Positions 18,826 to 27,906 are shown, counted from the first letter of the stretch. The stretch: 64,000 nt of DNA from Burkholderia mayonis (GCF_001523745.2 NZ_CP013386.1:248001-312000); one strand, 5' to 3'. Notes: a model not told the origin generated them from the letters alone. Numbers and translations: made by a program.

Positions 18826-19175
18826 GGGTTGCGTTGTTCGTGAAACGGATGATGGGTGTGGTTGTCGCTGCGCTTGGCTGCGCGCTGGCGAGCGCGCCGG
18901 CGCGCGCGGACGTCGGCGACGGCTTGAAGGTTGCGCGCAGCAACGCGTGCATGGGCTGCCATGCGGTGGATCGCAAGCTCGTCGGGCCGTCGTTCCAGCA
19001 GATCGCCGAGCGCTACAAGAGCGATCAGCAGGCCGTGCCGAAGCTCGTGAAGAAGGTGAAGGACGGCGGCTCCGGCGTCTGGGGTGCGATTCCGATGCCC
19101 GCGCACCCGCGGATGAGCGACACGGACGTGCGCTCGGTTGTCCAATGGGTGCTGGCCGGCGCGCCGTCGAAATAA
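18822..19175 (+). CDS. Periplasmic class I c-type cytochrome (c551/c5-like)
   Basis: A 117-residue small cytochrome c. A signal peptide (residues 1-29, ending ARA) is followed by CMGCH (Cys43-His47) for covalent haem attachment. The axial methionine is probably in AIPMPAHP (about residue 88). Size and order match monohaem c551/c552 electron carriers of the periplasm. The start codon overlaps the dolP stop by four bases, so translation is coupled. Why a cytochrome sits in the yraN-dolP operon is not known to me; the same arrangement is common in Burkholderiales. Confidence 0.9.
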   Translation: MRVALFVKRMMGVVVAALGCALASAPARADVGDGLKVARSNACMGCHAVDRKLVGPSFQQIAERYKSDQQAVPKLVKKVKDGGSGVWGAIPMPAHPRMSDTDVRSVVQWVLAGAPSK

Positions 19176-19235
19176 CCGGCGCAAACCTGTTGCCAATCGC
19201 CGATTGAGTGATATATGATTATTAGTTGTTGGTGA

Positions 19236-19311
<76 letters not shown>

Positions 19312-19320
19312 ATCGAATTC

Positions 19321-19350
19321 AAGGGCTTAGCCGGATGGCTAGGCCCTTTT
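19321..19350 (+). terminator. Terminator after tRNA-Ala
   Basis: A 12-bp stem AAGGGCTTAGCC / GGCTAGGCCCTT (one G-T pair) with loop GGAT and a T tract, nine bases beyond the CCA end. Confidence 0.92.
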
Positions 19351-19415
19351 CATTTGGCTCGGCGGTTCGCCCCCGATCCCACCCGGCCAACCGCCGCGCG
19401 CCGTTCATTCGTTAA

Positions 19416-20822
19416 TCACCCCTGCCCATACCTCCGCGCCAACCTCGCCGACTTCCCGCCTTCCGGCTCGAGCTTCAGCACGTAATACAGCACGACGAGC
19501 AACACGAGCCAAGCCGGCCCGACATAAAGTGCGATCCGCGTATCCGGAAAATACGCCATCAACCCGATCACGAGCACGAGAAACGCAAGCGCAATCCATG
19601 AGCCGTAAGGCCAGAACGGCATCCGAAACCGCAGCGCACGTTCCTCGGCCCGTGCAAGGCTTGCGCGAAACTTCATCTGCGTGACGAGAATGACGCCCCA
19701 CGTCCAGATCGCGCCGAACGTCGAGATCGACGTTACCCAGACGAACACCTTTTCCGGCACGAGATAGTTGAGCAGCACGCCGACGAGCAGCGCCGCCATC
19801 GACACGACGATCGCCCGGCGCGGCACGCCGCCTTCCGTCGTCTCGCCGAACGCGCGCGGCGCGTGGCCCTGCTGCGCGAGGTTGTACAGCATGCGTCCGG
19901 TGCTGAAGATGCCGCCGTTGCAAGACGACAGCGCCGCCGTGAGCACCACGAAATTGATGATGCCCGCGGCCGTCTTGATGCCGAGCCGCTCGAACGTCAT
20001 CACGAACGGGCTGCCTTGCGTGCCGATTTCGTTCCACGGATAGATCGACAGAATCACGAACAGCGCGCCGCCGTAAAAGAGCAGGATGCGCCAGAACACC
20101 GAGTTGATCGCGCCCGGAATCGACTTCTGCGGATTCTCCGCTTCACCCGCCGTCAGCCCGATCATCTCGACGCCGAGATACGCGAACATCACCATCTGCA
20201 TCGACATCAGTACGCCCTGCGCGCCGTTCGGAAAGAAGCCTCCGTGCGCCCAGAGATTCGAGATGCCCATCGGCACGCCGTGATTGCCGATGCCGAACGC
20301 AATCATCGCGATGCCGACCGCAATCATCACGACGATCGTCACGACCTTGATCAGCGCAAACCAGAATTCGAATTCGCCGTACGCCTTCACGGTGAGCAGA
20401 TTCACGGAGCCCATCGCGGCCAGCGCGGCGAGCGCCCAGATCCAGCGCGGCACGTCCGGGAACCAGATGCCCATGTAGATGCCGACCGCGGTGATTTCGG
20501 CGATGCAGGTGACGAGCCAGAGGAACCAGTAGTTCCAGCCCGTCAGATAGCCGGCGAGCGGCCCGAGATAGTTGCGCGCGTAGCGGCTGAACGAACCGGC
20601 GACCGGCTCGTGCACAGCCATCTCGCCGAGCGCGCGCATGATCACGAAGATCACGGCGCCGCCGATGATGTACGACAGGACGATGCCGGGCCCCGCCATC
20701 TTGATCGCGTTGGCCGAGCCGAGAAAGAGGCCGACGCCGATCGCCGCGCCGAGCGCGATCAAGCGCATCTGCCGTTGCCCGAGTCCTCGATGTAGGTCGG
20801 TTTCGGTGCTTCTTTTCTCCAT
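19416..20822 (-). CDS. Amino-acid permease of the AAT family (GABA/proline-permease-like)
   Basis: A 468-residue amino acid-polyamine-organocation transporter with about 12 membrane helices. Helix 1 shows GAAIGVGLFLGSANAI, a family glycine-rich substrate motif, then MRALGEMAVHEPVAGSFSRYA, the AAT signature. It is closest in feel to ProY, GabP and CycA. The exact substrate is not decidable by eye. The start ATG ends at 20822 with GGAGACG upstream, and the ORF extension beyond is rejected. It is separated from neighbours by long gaps and converges on the tRNA terminator. Confidence 0.9.
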   Translation of the reverse strand: MEKRSTETDLHRGLGQRQMRLIALGAAIGVGLFLGSANAIKMAGPGIVLSYIIGGAVIFVIMRALGEMAVHEPVAGSFSRYARNYLGPLAGYLTGWNYWFLWLVTCIAEITAVGIYMGIWFPDVPRWIWALAALAAMGSVNLLTVKAYGEFEFWFALIKVVTIVVMIAVGIAMIAFGIGNHGVPMGISNLWAHGGFFPNGAQGVLMSMQMVMFAYLGVEMIGLTAGEAENPQKSIPGAINSVFWRILLFYGGALFVILSIYPWNEIGTQGSPFVMTFERLGIKTAAGIINFVVLTAALSSCNGGIFSTGRMLYNLAQQGHAPRAFGETTEGGVPRRAIVVSMAALLVGVLLNYLVPEKVFVWVTSISTFGAIWTWGVILVTQMKFRASLARAEERALRFRMPFWPYGSWIALAFLVLVIGLMAYFPDTRIALYVGPAWLVLLVVLYYVLKLEPEGGKSARLARRYGQG

Positions 20823-21331
20823 GGGGACGTCTCCTTCGGGTTTGGTGAAATTGGCGTAGCGCACGTCGGCGTCATGCGGCGGACGCGTGTCTTGCCTCGC
20901 CGCAACGACGGCGAGTGGACATGGATCGGCTGTGCGAAGGCGCGCAGGCGCAGTTTCAGGTGCGCGCGGTTCGCTTGCGCGGGCCGGCGTGGCTTAAATG
21001 GAAGAGGAGACGGACAAGGCGCAGCGAATCGGAACACGACGCCGTCCGGCGCAGTCGGCGTTCGGCGGCGATGGCTGGCGTGAAACGCGCGTATCGGTTC
21101 GCGCGGCGAATCGGTGGATGCATCGAGCAGTGTCTCCAGCATGCATGAACAGATGCCCCTCGGTCGGAGTCTGGTATTTGGCGCTATGCTAGTGGCTGTT
21201 CGCGAGTGGATGTTCCTGTATTTGTCTTAATTTCAGAAAAAGAAACTATGGCCACATGACGGCGCATCGTCGTGCACGATTCGTCCCGATTGCGTGTTCC
21301 ATCCGAACGACGACATTTACGGAGTCCGATC
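20823..21331. other. Divergent intergenic region, nothing recognised
   Basis: About 500 bases between the leftward permease and the rightward small membrane protein gene. Short overlapping frames have no family similarity or ribosome sites. Presumably it holds two divergent promoters. Confidence 0.45.
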
Positions 21332-21649
21332 ATGCCGATCGAGAGCAGTTGGGTTGCGTCTACAGGGTTGCCGGTTGCCATCTACGTCTTCTGTTTCGGC
21401 TACGCGCTTTTTCGTGCCATTGGGCCGTCTCGCTCGCGCTATCCGAAACTGATGCGCGGCTATTCGATGGCGTGTGCATGCGCGATGCTCTTCGGCATGC
21501 TTGTGGCAATCGGCGTCGCGATCCGCGCGCCCGATGCGTCGGCGCTCTCGTCGCTCGGGATCACGGTCACGTTCGTCGGGATAGTCGGCGTGTTGATCGG
21601 CTGCATGTGCGAAGCGACGGTGTCGTTCGGCAAGCGCTGGGAGCGCTGA
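21332..21649 (+). CDS. Small integral membrane protein, unknown function
   Basis: A 105-residue protein with three hydrophobic segments (about residues 11-30, 44-65 and 77-98) and short charged loops, so probably an inner-membrane protein. GGAG lies 10 bases before the ATG at 21332; the frame remains open 60 bases upstream but that part is polar and unlike a protein start. No family was recognised. It stands alone before a 900-base gene-poor interval. Confidence 0.65.
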   Translation: MPIESSWVASTGLPVAIYVFCFGYALFRAIGPSRSRYPKLMRGYSMACACAMLFGMLVAIGVAIRAPDASALSSLGITVTFVGIVGVLIGCMCEATVSFGKRWER

Positions 21650-22550
21650 TTCGGCTGCGCTTTTCGGGCTCGTTCGACTGAATGCCGGGTTTGTGCGCGT
21701 CGACGTGAAACGGCCACGAAAGCGAATGCAAAAACCACTTTGCAACTAACGAGCAAAGACCGCAGCGCAAGCATCGTTTCTCAATTTACCGATCACCGCT
21801 GCATCCACGCTCGGCGCTTCGCAGGGATGTCCGGCTTGATAGACAAAAGGCGATTCAATCGCGCGAGCCCGTACACAGGAAAACATTGGGCCTGCGTGCG
21901 AAGAACAAGAGTTATCCACACCCAGCTCTGGAAATCCTTGGGATAACTCGCCGCCCAGCCTGTGGACCAAATCTTGATAAAACCGGCCTCGCTTCCAAAC
22001 GCGTCGAAGTTATCCTTCGCTCGCGGCGGATATTCACGCACAGCCGATACGGTTATGGAATCGATGCTGCTCTGATCCGTCTGGGAAAACCCGGGTTGTC
22101 CACAGGAAAGGGACGCTATTGTTAACTCTTACTATGTATACATACATCAATTAAAAGAATTGAAGACAAAACGGCCGACGGCGCTTGTGTCGACGCTGAA
22201 GGCAGTCGACGAGTCGAATGGAACAAAGCCGCATTGGCAGGGTTGATGAGAACTGTGTTCGGTTCGAATCGATTGGATGGAGAAAGGCGTGCCGATGCGT
22301 CGTCGCGTCGATTCGGATTCGAGCAAGCTTGCAGCCATCGAGCGTTCGCGGAGGCGCACAGAAACGGGCTCGCGGGAGGCGTAATGTTGCGCGGCTGAAT
22401 GCGGATTGCCTTCGTTACCGAGCAGCGCGATCCGCAGCCGAATGCGAATCGACATGCACAAGGAAAAGACTCCGAAGAGAGCGAAGCATGCATGCGCAAG
22501 CATCTCCGCCGCGTGCGTGCCGATGAAAAGCCCGGACGGCGCGGTCGCGC
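21650..22550. other. Gene-poor region with DnaA-box-like motifs
   Basis: About 900 bases without a credible gene between the small membrane gene and the siderophore ABC operon. It contains TTATCCACA at 21912-21920, a 9/9 match to the E. coli DnaA box. Related boxes are TTGTCCACA (22096-22104, 8/9), the complement of TGTGGACCA (21961-21969, 7/9) and the complement of TTGGGATAA (21938-21946, 7/9). A short A+T-rich tract at 22117-22170 includes the palindrome TGTATACA. No replication gene is adjacent, so an active origin is not claimed. Other short frames here look like noise. Confidence 0.5.
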
Positions 22551-23354
22551 TTACCGGCCCGTCGTCTCGTAATCGACGCCAGGAACCGCCCGCTCGACGA
22601 GTACGAGGTGCTCTCCCGCCGAAGTGCATTCGACCCGCGCATCGACCGCATAGGCGCGCCGCAAGCGCGTCGGTTCGAGCACTTCCGACGGCAAGCCGTC
22701 CGCCAGCACGCCGTCCGGCCCGAGCAGCACCATCCGGTCGCAGAAGCGCGATGCGAGATTCAGGTCGTGCATCGCGACGACGACGATCGCCGACCGGCGG
22801 CTTGCCGCGTCGCGCATCGCTTCCAGCGCGAGCAATTGCCAGCGCAGGTCGAGCGCGCTCGTCGGCTCGTCGAGCAGCAGGAGCGGCGTGTGCCGCACCA
22901 GTACCTGCGCGAGGCCGACCATCTGGCGCTGGCCGCCCGACAGGCTGTCGAGCGGCTTCATCGCGAGCCGGTGCAGGCGTAACTGCTCGAACACCGCCTG
23001 CAGCCGCGCGTCGTGCTCGGCGCTCGACAGCCCGCCGCACGTCGCGCGCAGCGCGCCGCTGACCGCTTCGTAGACGAGGAGCGTCGACGCCTGGGGCAGT
23101 GTTTGCGGGAGATAGCCAACGCGCCGCATGTGCTCGCGCCGCGAGCCGCGCAGCAGGTCGACGCGATCGAGCGAGACCGAGCCGCGTGCGCGCACGAGCT
23201 GCGCGATTGCGCGCAGCAGCGTCGACTTGCCGACGCCGTTCGGCCCCAGCACCGCCACCATGCAGCCCGGCTCGATCGGGCGCAGCGTGAGTTCGTCGAG
23301 GATCGCGCGGCGGCCATACGCGACGCTCAGACGGTCGATTCGCAGCTCAGCCAT
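22551..23354 (-). CDS. Iron-siderophore ABC transporter ATP-binding protein
   Basis: A 267-residue FepC/FecE-type ATPase. It has Walker A GPNGVGKST (about residue 37), Q-loop YLPQ, signature LSGGQRQM (about 138), Walker B LLLLDEPTSALD (about 160) and the switch histidine in MHDLNLASRFCD. It energises import of ferric siderophore across the inner membrane. Its start overlaps the permease stop by eight bases. It ends the leftward uptake operon (binding protein, esterase, permease, ATPase). Confidence 0.95.
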   Translation of the reverse strand: MAELRIDRLSVAYGRRAILDELTLRPIEPGCMVAVLGPNGVGKSTLLRAIAQLVRARGSVSLDRVDLLRGSRREHMRRVGYLPQTLPQASTLLVYEAVSGALRATCGGLSSAEHDARLQAVFEQLRLHRLAMKPLDSLSGGQRQMVGLAQVLVRHTPLLLLDEPTSALDLRWQLLALEAMRDAASRRSAIVVVAMHDLNLASRFCDRMVLLGPDGVLADGLPSEVLEPTRLRRAYAVDARVECTSAGEHLVLVERAVPGVDYETTGR

Positions 23355-24405
23355 CGCGTCTGCGCCGACTGATCAGCGTCATGAAAAGCGGCACGCCGAC
23401 GAGCGCGGTGATGATGCCGATCGGCAACACGAGGCCGCTGATGAGCGTCTTGCTGAGGATCGACGCGCTCGACAGCATGATTGCGCCCGCGAGCATGCCG
23501 CCCGGCAGGTAGTAGCGGTGATCGTCGCCGACGAGAAGCCGCGCGATGTGCGGCCCGACGAGCCCGACGAAGCCGATCGTGCCGACGAACGACAGCGCGG
23601 TCGCGGACAGGAGGCTGATGCGCACGAGCGTGACGAGCCGCAGCCGCTCGACGGCGATGCCCATGCTGCGCGCCTGCTCTTCGCCGGCGCGCAGCGCGGT
23701 CATCGACCACACGTGCGCGCTCGCCCACAGCGCGCACGCGGCGAGCACGCACGCGAGGATCGCGATCTTGCTCCAGCTCGCGCGCGCGAGGCTGCCCATG
23801 CTCCAGAACACGATCTGCTCGAGCGCGTTGCTGTCGGCGATGAACTGCAACAGCCACAGCAGTGCCTCGAAGCTGAACATCAGGCCGATGCCGAACAGCA
23901 CGACGGTCTCGGTCGTCGCGCCTTGCCGCCATGCGAGCCAGACGATGAGGAGCGTCGCGGCCGTCGCGCTCGCGAATGCGCCGAGCGACAGCGCGAGGTT
24001 CTCGTTCCATACGGCGAGCTGCCAGCCGGCGAGCACGACGATCGATGCGCCGACGCTCGCGGCGGCGGACAGGCCGAGCGTGAACGGGCTCGCGAGCGGG
24101 TTGTTGAGCACGGTCTGCATTTCGGCGCCGGCGAGGCCGAGCGCGGCGCCGACGAGGATCGCCATCAGCGCGTAAGGCAGGCGCACGTTCCACAGGATCA
24201 CGCACTGTTCGAGCGGCAGGCTGTCGGGGGAGAAGAGCCCGGCGACGATGTCGGCGGGCGCGAACGTCGACGGCCCCGTGGCGACGTCGATCACGACGAG
24301 CGTCGTGAGCAGGCCGGCGAGCAGCGCGAGCGCGGCGAGGCGGCGCGCGGCGATCGCACGGTAGCGTGTCCTGAGCGACGTTTGCGAAACGGGCAGCGTA
24401 TTCAT
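23347..24405 (-). CDS. FecCD-type iron-siderophore ABC permease
   Basis: A 352-residue BtuC/FecD-like permease with nine to ten predicted helices. Diagnostic stretches are RLPYALMAILVGAALGLAGAEMQ, NPLASPFTLGLSAAAS and the C-terminal GFVGLVGPHIARLLVGDDHR, which contacts the ATPase. FepDG and FecCD use two different permeases; only one gene is here, so it would work as a homodimer, as BtuC does. I use the ATG ending at 24405, whose first bases overlap the esterase stop, because the longer in-frame extension lies antisense to the esterase gene. Confidence 0.93.
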   Translation of the reverse strand: MNTLPVSQTSLRTRYRAIAARRLAALALLAGLLTTLVVIDVATGPSTFAPADIVAGLFSPDSLPLEQCVILWNVRLPYALMAILVGAALGLAGAEMQTVLNNPLASPFTLGLSAAASVGASIVVLAGWQLAVWNENLALSLGAFASATAATLLIVWLAWRQGATTETVVLFGIGLMFSFEALLWLLQFIADSNALEQIVFWSMGSLARASWSKIAILACVLAACALWASAHVWSMTALRAGEEQARSMGIAVERLRLVTLVRISLLSATALSFVGTIGFVGLVGPHIARLLVGDDHRYYLPGGMLAGAIMLSSASILSKTLISGLVLPIGIITALVGVPLFMTLISRRRRDG

Positions 24406-25463
24406 GCGCGTGAATCGGACGGGACAGCGGTGACTGCCGCGATGGGCCCGGCGGCGATGCGCACGGCGAGCGCGGCGCTCGGCAGCACGAGGCTGCCGTG
24501 ATCTTCGCCGGCGATCACGCGGCATTCGGCGTGCAGGCCGCGCACCGGCTGCACGCTTTGCACGAACTCGCGGGCGGAGCTGACCTGCTTGCGCGCTTGC
24601 TGACGCCGCGCACGCTCTGGATCGGGATTCGGCACACCTTCTTCGAGACCGCCTGCGGTGACGAGCAGGTCGACGCGCGTATCGAGCGGCGCGGCGCGTT
24701 CGACGAAGCGGTCGCGAAACGGCAGCAGCGCGCGGTCGCCCCACCAGATCGACGGGCTCGCCGCGACGTAGCGCTGGAACAGGTGCGTGCGCGTAAGCAG
24801 CGCGTACAGCGTGAGCAGCCCGCCGTACGAATGACCGAACAGCGTCTGGCGGCGCGCGTCGACGGCGAATTGCTGCGCGAGCCACGGCTGGAGGTCGTGC
24901 TCGACGAAATCGAGGAAGCGGTCCGCGCCGGTGCGCAGCGTGCCGGCGGCACGGCGCGCATCGGCATCGGTCGCGTCGTCGACCGTGGCGGCCGCATCGA
25001 CCGCGTGGTTCGGCGCGTTGCCCACGAGCGGCGCGAGCGTGTAGTCGGCGGCGCGCGCTTGCATGTCGTACGACGCGTCGGTCGCATAGCCGAGCGCGAC
25101 GATCGCGGGTACGTTCGCCGGATCGGCGCCCGGCCGCGCCGCGTGATTGCGCGCGAGCTGCGCGAACAGATGGAACACCGCATTGCCGTCGAGCGCGTAC
25201 AGCACCGGATGGCCCGCGGGCGGTACGGGCTGCGGCGGCAGCGCGACGAAGATGCGCCGTCGCTGGCCGGCGATCGACACGTCGATCTGACGGCTTCGCG
25301 GCGTCTGGACGGCGGGCGCGTCGGTGAGGCCGGGCAGCGTATCGATGCGCCGGACGCCGTGAGCGGCGCTCGCCGGCGCCGCGTGGCAAGGCAGCGGGGA
25401 CAGCGCGCTGCCGATCCCGGCGAGCAGCAGCGAGCGTCGCGTCGCGGAAGGGGAGCCGGTCAT
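24402..25463 (-). CDS. Exported IroE/Fes-like siderophore esterase (esterase D fold)
   Basis: A 353-residue alpha/beta hydrolase (PF00756-like). The N-terminus MTGSPSATRRSLLLAGIGSA looks like a twin-arginine or Sec signal with cleavage after CHA-AP, so it is periplasmic. GHSYGG places the nucleophile at Ser212, and the C-terminal GEDHGS supplies the histidine. Relatives (IroE, Fes, BesA) cleave the ester backbone of ferric enterobactin-type siderophores to free iron. It lies between binding protein and permease with short overlaps. This is puzzling if the local product has only amide bonds. Confidence 0.85.
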   Translation of the reverse strand: MTGSPSATRRSLLLAGIGSALSPLPCHAAPASAAHGVRRIDTLPGLTDAPAVQTPRSRQIDVSIAGQRRRIFVALPPQPVPPAGHPVLYALDGNAVFHLFAQLARNHAARPGADPANVPAIVALGYATDASYDMQARAADYTLAPLVGNAPNHAVDAAATVDDATDADARRAAGTLRTGADRFLDFVEHDLQPWLAQQFAVDARRQTLFGHSYGGLLTLYALLTRTHLFQRYVAASPSIWWGDRALLPFRDRFVERAAPLDTRVDLLVTAGGLEEGVPNPDPERARRQQARKQVSSAREFVQSVQPVRGLHAECRVIAGEDHGSLVLPSAALAVRIAAGPIAAVTAVPSDSRA

Positions 25464-25464
25464 G

Positions 25465-26598
25465 TCAGCGCGCCTCGCTGATCCAGTATTCGCCGTTCAG
25501 CGCGACCGGCTGAAAGCGCGCGTACATCTGCTCGAGCGTGCGGCGCGGATCGAGATCGGCGAACAGCTCGGGATGCAGCCATTTGGCCATCGCCTGCACG
25601 GCGACGATGTTGAACGGCGAGTTGTAGAAGTGATGCCAGATCGCATGCGCGCGGCCTTGCCGGATCGCCCGGAGTGGCGCGAGCTGCGGTCGCCGCAGTG
25701 ATTGCTCGAGCGAGCGCCGAGCGACGTCGGCGGACACGCCCGCGCCGAGCGCGATGCGCTGCGGTGCGCTTTGCAGCGTCTGCGCGGAGCCGATCGCGGT
25801 GCCGATGTAGACCGACGGCTGGCGGCTCAGCAGGTATTCGGGATTAAGCATTCCGTGCTCGCCGGGCACGATGCCCTTCGCGACATTGGCGCCGCCGGCG
25901 GCATCGAGGAGGCGCCCCATCATGCCCGTCATCGTGTCGCAGCAGTCGGTCGCGAGACCGACGCGGCTTTCGAGAAACACGGTCGGCGCGGCGGGATGCG
26001 CGGTCTTCAGCCGCTGCCGGACGACGTCGAGCTGCCGCTGCCACTCGGCATTGAACGCGGCCGCGCGCTCGGACGCGCCGAACACCTGGCCGAGCACCGC
26101 GACGCTGCGCGGCGTGTTGCCGAGCGGGTCGTGCCGGAAATCGACGAACACGATCGCGACGCCTGCCGCTTCGAGCCGCGCGAGCGTCTCGCGATCGCGC
26201 TCGCCGGGGCCGTGGCCGCCGCCCAGTCCGAAGATCGCGACTTGCGGTCGCAGCGCGAGCGCGCGTTCGTCGCTGAAGCTGCCCGCCTGCGAACGGCCGA
26301 TCCGCGGCACGTCGTCCAGATGCGGAAACGTGCCGCGCCACTGCGCGTAGCTTGCCGGATCGAGTTGCTCGAAGTCGCCCATCATGCCGACTAGCCGGCG
26401 GCTCGGGTCGCCGCGTTCGACGATCGCGAGCGCGGGCAGCAAACGCCCTTCGCCGAGCAGCACGCGCTCGACGTGCGACGGCAGGCGGACGGTGCGGCCC
26501 GCGAGATCGGTGACGGTCTGCTGCGCGTGTGCGGAATGGATCAACGCCGCGGTCAACCATGCGCAAAGCAGTGACCAAAATCTGCTTGTGTTTCTCAC
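25465..26598 (-). CDS. Iron-siderophore ABC transporter periplasmic binding protein
   Basis: A 377-residue class III (FepB/BtuF-like) periplasmic binding protein. Signal peptide residues 1-25 end AHA-QQ, followed by TVTDLAGRTVRLPSHVERVLLGEG, the typical opening of TroA-like metal-chelate proteins. Characteristic C-terminal text includes WHHFYNSPFNIVAVQAMAKWLHPE. The start is a GTG ending at 26598. It is the first gene of the leftward uptake operon and immediately adjoins a Fur-box-like site. Confidence 0.92.
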   Translation of the reverse strand: MRNTSRFWSLLCAWLTAALIHSAHAQQTVTDLAGRTVRLPSHVERVLLGEGRLLPALAIVERGDPSRRLVGMMGDFEQLDPASYAQWRGTFPHLDDVPRIGRSQAGSFSDERALALRPQVAIFGLGGGHGPGERDRETLARLEAAGVAIVFVDFRHDPLGNTPRSVAVLGQVFGASERAAAFNAEWQRQLDVVRQRLKTAHPAAPTVFLESRVGLATDCCDTMTGMMGRLLDAAGGANVAKGIVPGEHGMLNPEYLLSRQPSVYIGTAIGSAQTLQSAPQRIALGAGVSADVARRSLEQSLRRPQLAPLRAIRQGRAHAIWHHFYNSPFNIVAVQAMAKWLHPELFADLDPRRTLEQMYARFQPVALNGEYWISEAR

Positions 26599-26618
26599 GC
26601 TATTCCCGATACGATATA

Positions 26619-26637
26619 AATGATAATTATTCTCATT
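26619..26637. promoter_or_regulatory. Fur box between the uptake operon and the AraC regulator
   Basis: The heptamer inverted repeat TGATAAT-T-ATTCTCA (26621-26635) matches the 7-1-7 Fur consensus at all but one right-half position, inside a local A+T-rich island. It is 20-40 bases from the binding-protein start, so it would repress the leftward operon when iron is sufficient. It may also control the regulator gene to its right. Confidence 0.8.
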
Positions 26638-26753
26638 TAATTCTAACCGAGATTACGCCCCTGTAGCCGCGTCCGATGTTTGGCCGAGCAACGGAATGGT
26701 TTGCGTGAGCGGCGACGTGCGTCGCCGGGCCGCGGCGTCGAGGGGCGAGCGAA

Positions 26754-27767
26754 GTGCGGGCGGGGTCGAAGAAATTGAATGCGCGCGTAGAAAACCTGTT
26801 TCCTTCCGGTCGCCGCGACCATGCGGCGCATGTCGCCAAGGTCCGCGAAGTACGGCCGGGCCTGCGTGTTCATGCGGACGACGCAATCGACGAGTTCGAC
26901 GCGGTCATGTCCGGTCAATGCACAGCGGGGCTGCATCTCGTGCTGTTGCTCGAAGGCGAGCTCGACGTGTCGTACGGCGATCGCCGCATCGTGCTGACGA
27001 CCGCTTGCCGGCCGGACGCACGGCAGGCCCGGCGGCTCGGCCGCAAGCCGCTGGGCGAAATGCGGGCGTTCCTCGTGAACGCGGTCGAGCCGGACACGTT
27101 CAGCCGGCGTATCAGCAAGGGCGGCTATGCGCGCCGCTTGAGTCTCGGCATCTCGGGCGAATGGCTGCAGCACCTGCAGACGGCAAGCCGCGCGGCGATG
27201 CCCGAGCGGCTCGATTCGCTGCTGTCCGCGCATCTGTCGGTGCGCTTCTGGCAGCCGACGCCGCGCGCGATCGCGCTCGCCGAGCAGATCGTGCGGCCGC
27301 CCGCATATCAGCCGATGCTCCAGGCGATCTACCTCGAAAGCCGCGTGCTCGATCTGCTCGCCGAAGCGCTCGCGCCGCTGCAAGCCGACCAGCATTTGCC
27401 CGCGGCGGGCGCGGCGTCGGACGCGGCGAGCCTCGGCTCGCGCGGCTATCGCCGGATGGCCGATTTGCGCGCGTTCCTCGGCAGCGAGGCCGCGCAACAA
27501 TTGTCGCTCGACGACATCGCGCGCCAGGTGGGGATGAACGCGAACGCGATGCAGCGCCAGTTCCGCAGCGTCTATGGCACGACGATCTTCGACTTCCTGC
27601 GCGAAAGCAGCTTGCAGCGCGCGCGCCTCGCGCTCGAGCGCGACGCGATCAGCGTCAAGCAGGCGGCGGCGCTCGCGGGCTACACGAGCGCGGCGAACTT
27701 CGCGACCGCGTACAAGCGGCGCTTCGGTGTGACGCCGAAGCTCGCGCGCCGCAGCGGCCAGCACTGA
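26754..27767 (+). CDS. AraC-family regulator, PchR/AlcR type
   Basis: A 337-residue AraC/XylS activator. Residues about 1-230 form the ligand-sensing region with VMSGQCTAGLHLVLLLEGELDVSYGDRR, typical of PchR, AlcR and YbtA siderophore-responsive regulators. The C-terminal about 110 residues carry two helix-turn-helices (SLDDIARQVGMNANAMQRQFRS, then SVKQAAALAGYTSAANFATAYKRRFG). It likely binds the imported ferric siderophore and activates the receptor and biosynthetic genes. The GTG start at 26754 has GAGGGG upstream; the exact start is uncertain. Confidence 0.88.
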   Translation: MRAGSKKLNARVENLFPSGRRDHAAHVAKVREVRPGLRVHADDAIDEFDAVMSGQCTAGLHLVLLLEGELDVSYGDRRIVLTTACRPDARQARRLGRKPLGEMRAFLVNAVEPDTFSRRISKGGYARRLSLGISGEWLQHLQTASRAAMPERLDSLLSAHLSVRFWQPTPRAIALAEQIVRPPAYQPMLQAIYLESRVLDLLAEALAPLQADQHLPAAGAASDAASLGSRGYRRMADLRAFLGSEAAQQLSLDDIARQVGMNANAMQRQFRSVYGTTIFDFLRESSLQRARLALERDAISVKQAAALAGYTSAANFATAYKRRFGVTPKLARRSGQH

Positions 27768-27855
27768 GCACGGAGCGTCGCGCGCGGCGTCGAGCACGAC
27801 GTCGCGTTGCGCAAACAATTTCGTACCTTTCACAAATCTATCAACGCCTTTCGTC

Positions 27856-27880
27856 ATTGATAATGGAAATGAGAATCAAT
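27856..27880 (+). promoter_or_regulatory. Fur-box-like site upstream of the TonB receptor
   Basis: ATTGATAATGG and AGAATCAAT form an interrupted inverted repeat, with the Fur hexamer style GATAAT...GAATCA, 27-51 bases before the receptor start. It is weaker than the site at 26619 but correctly placed to control the receptor and the biosynthetic operon. Confidence 0.65.
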
Positions 27881-27906
27881 TCCATTTGTCGAGCTAGAAA
27901 GTCGTT

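Noticed and set aside
24406..25389. Upstream extension of the permease frame
   Set aside because: It runs antisense/out of frame through the esterase gene, and the true permease start at 24405 is confirmed by the FecCD N-terminus.
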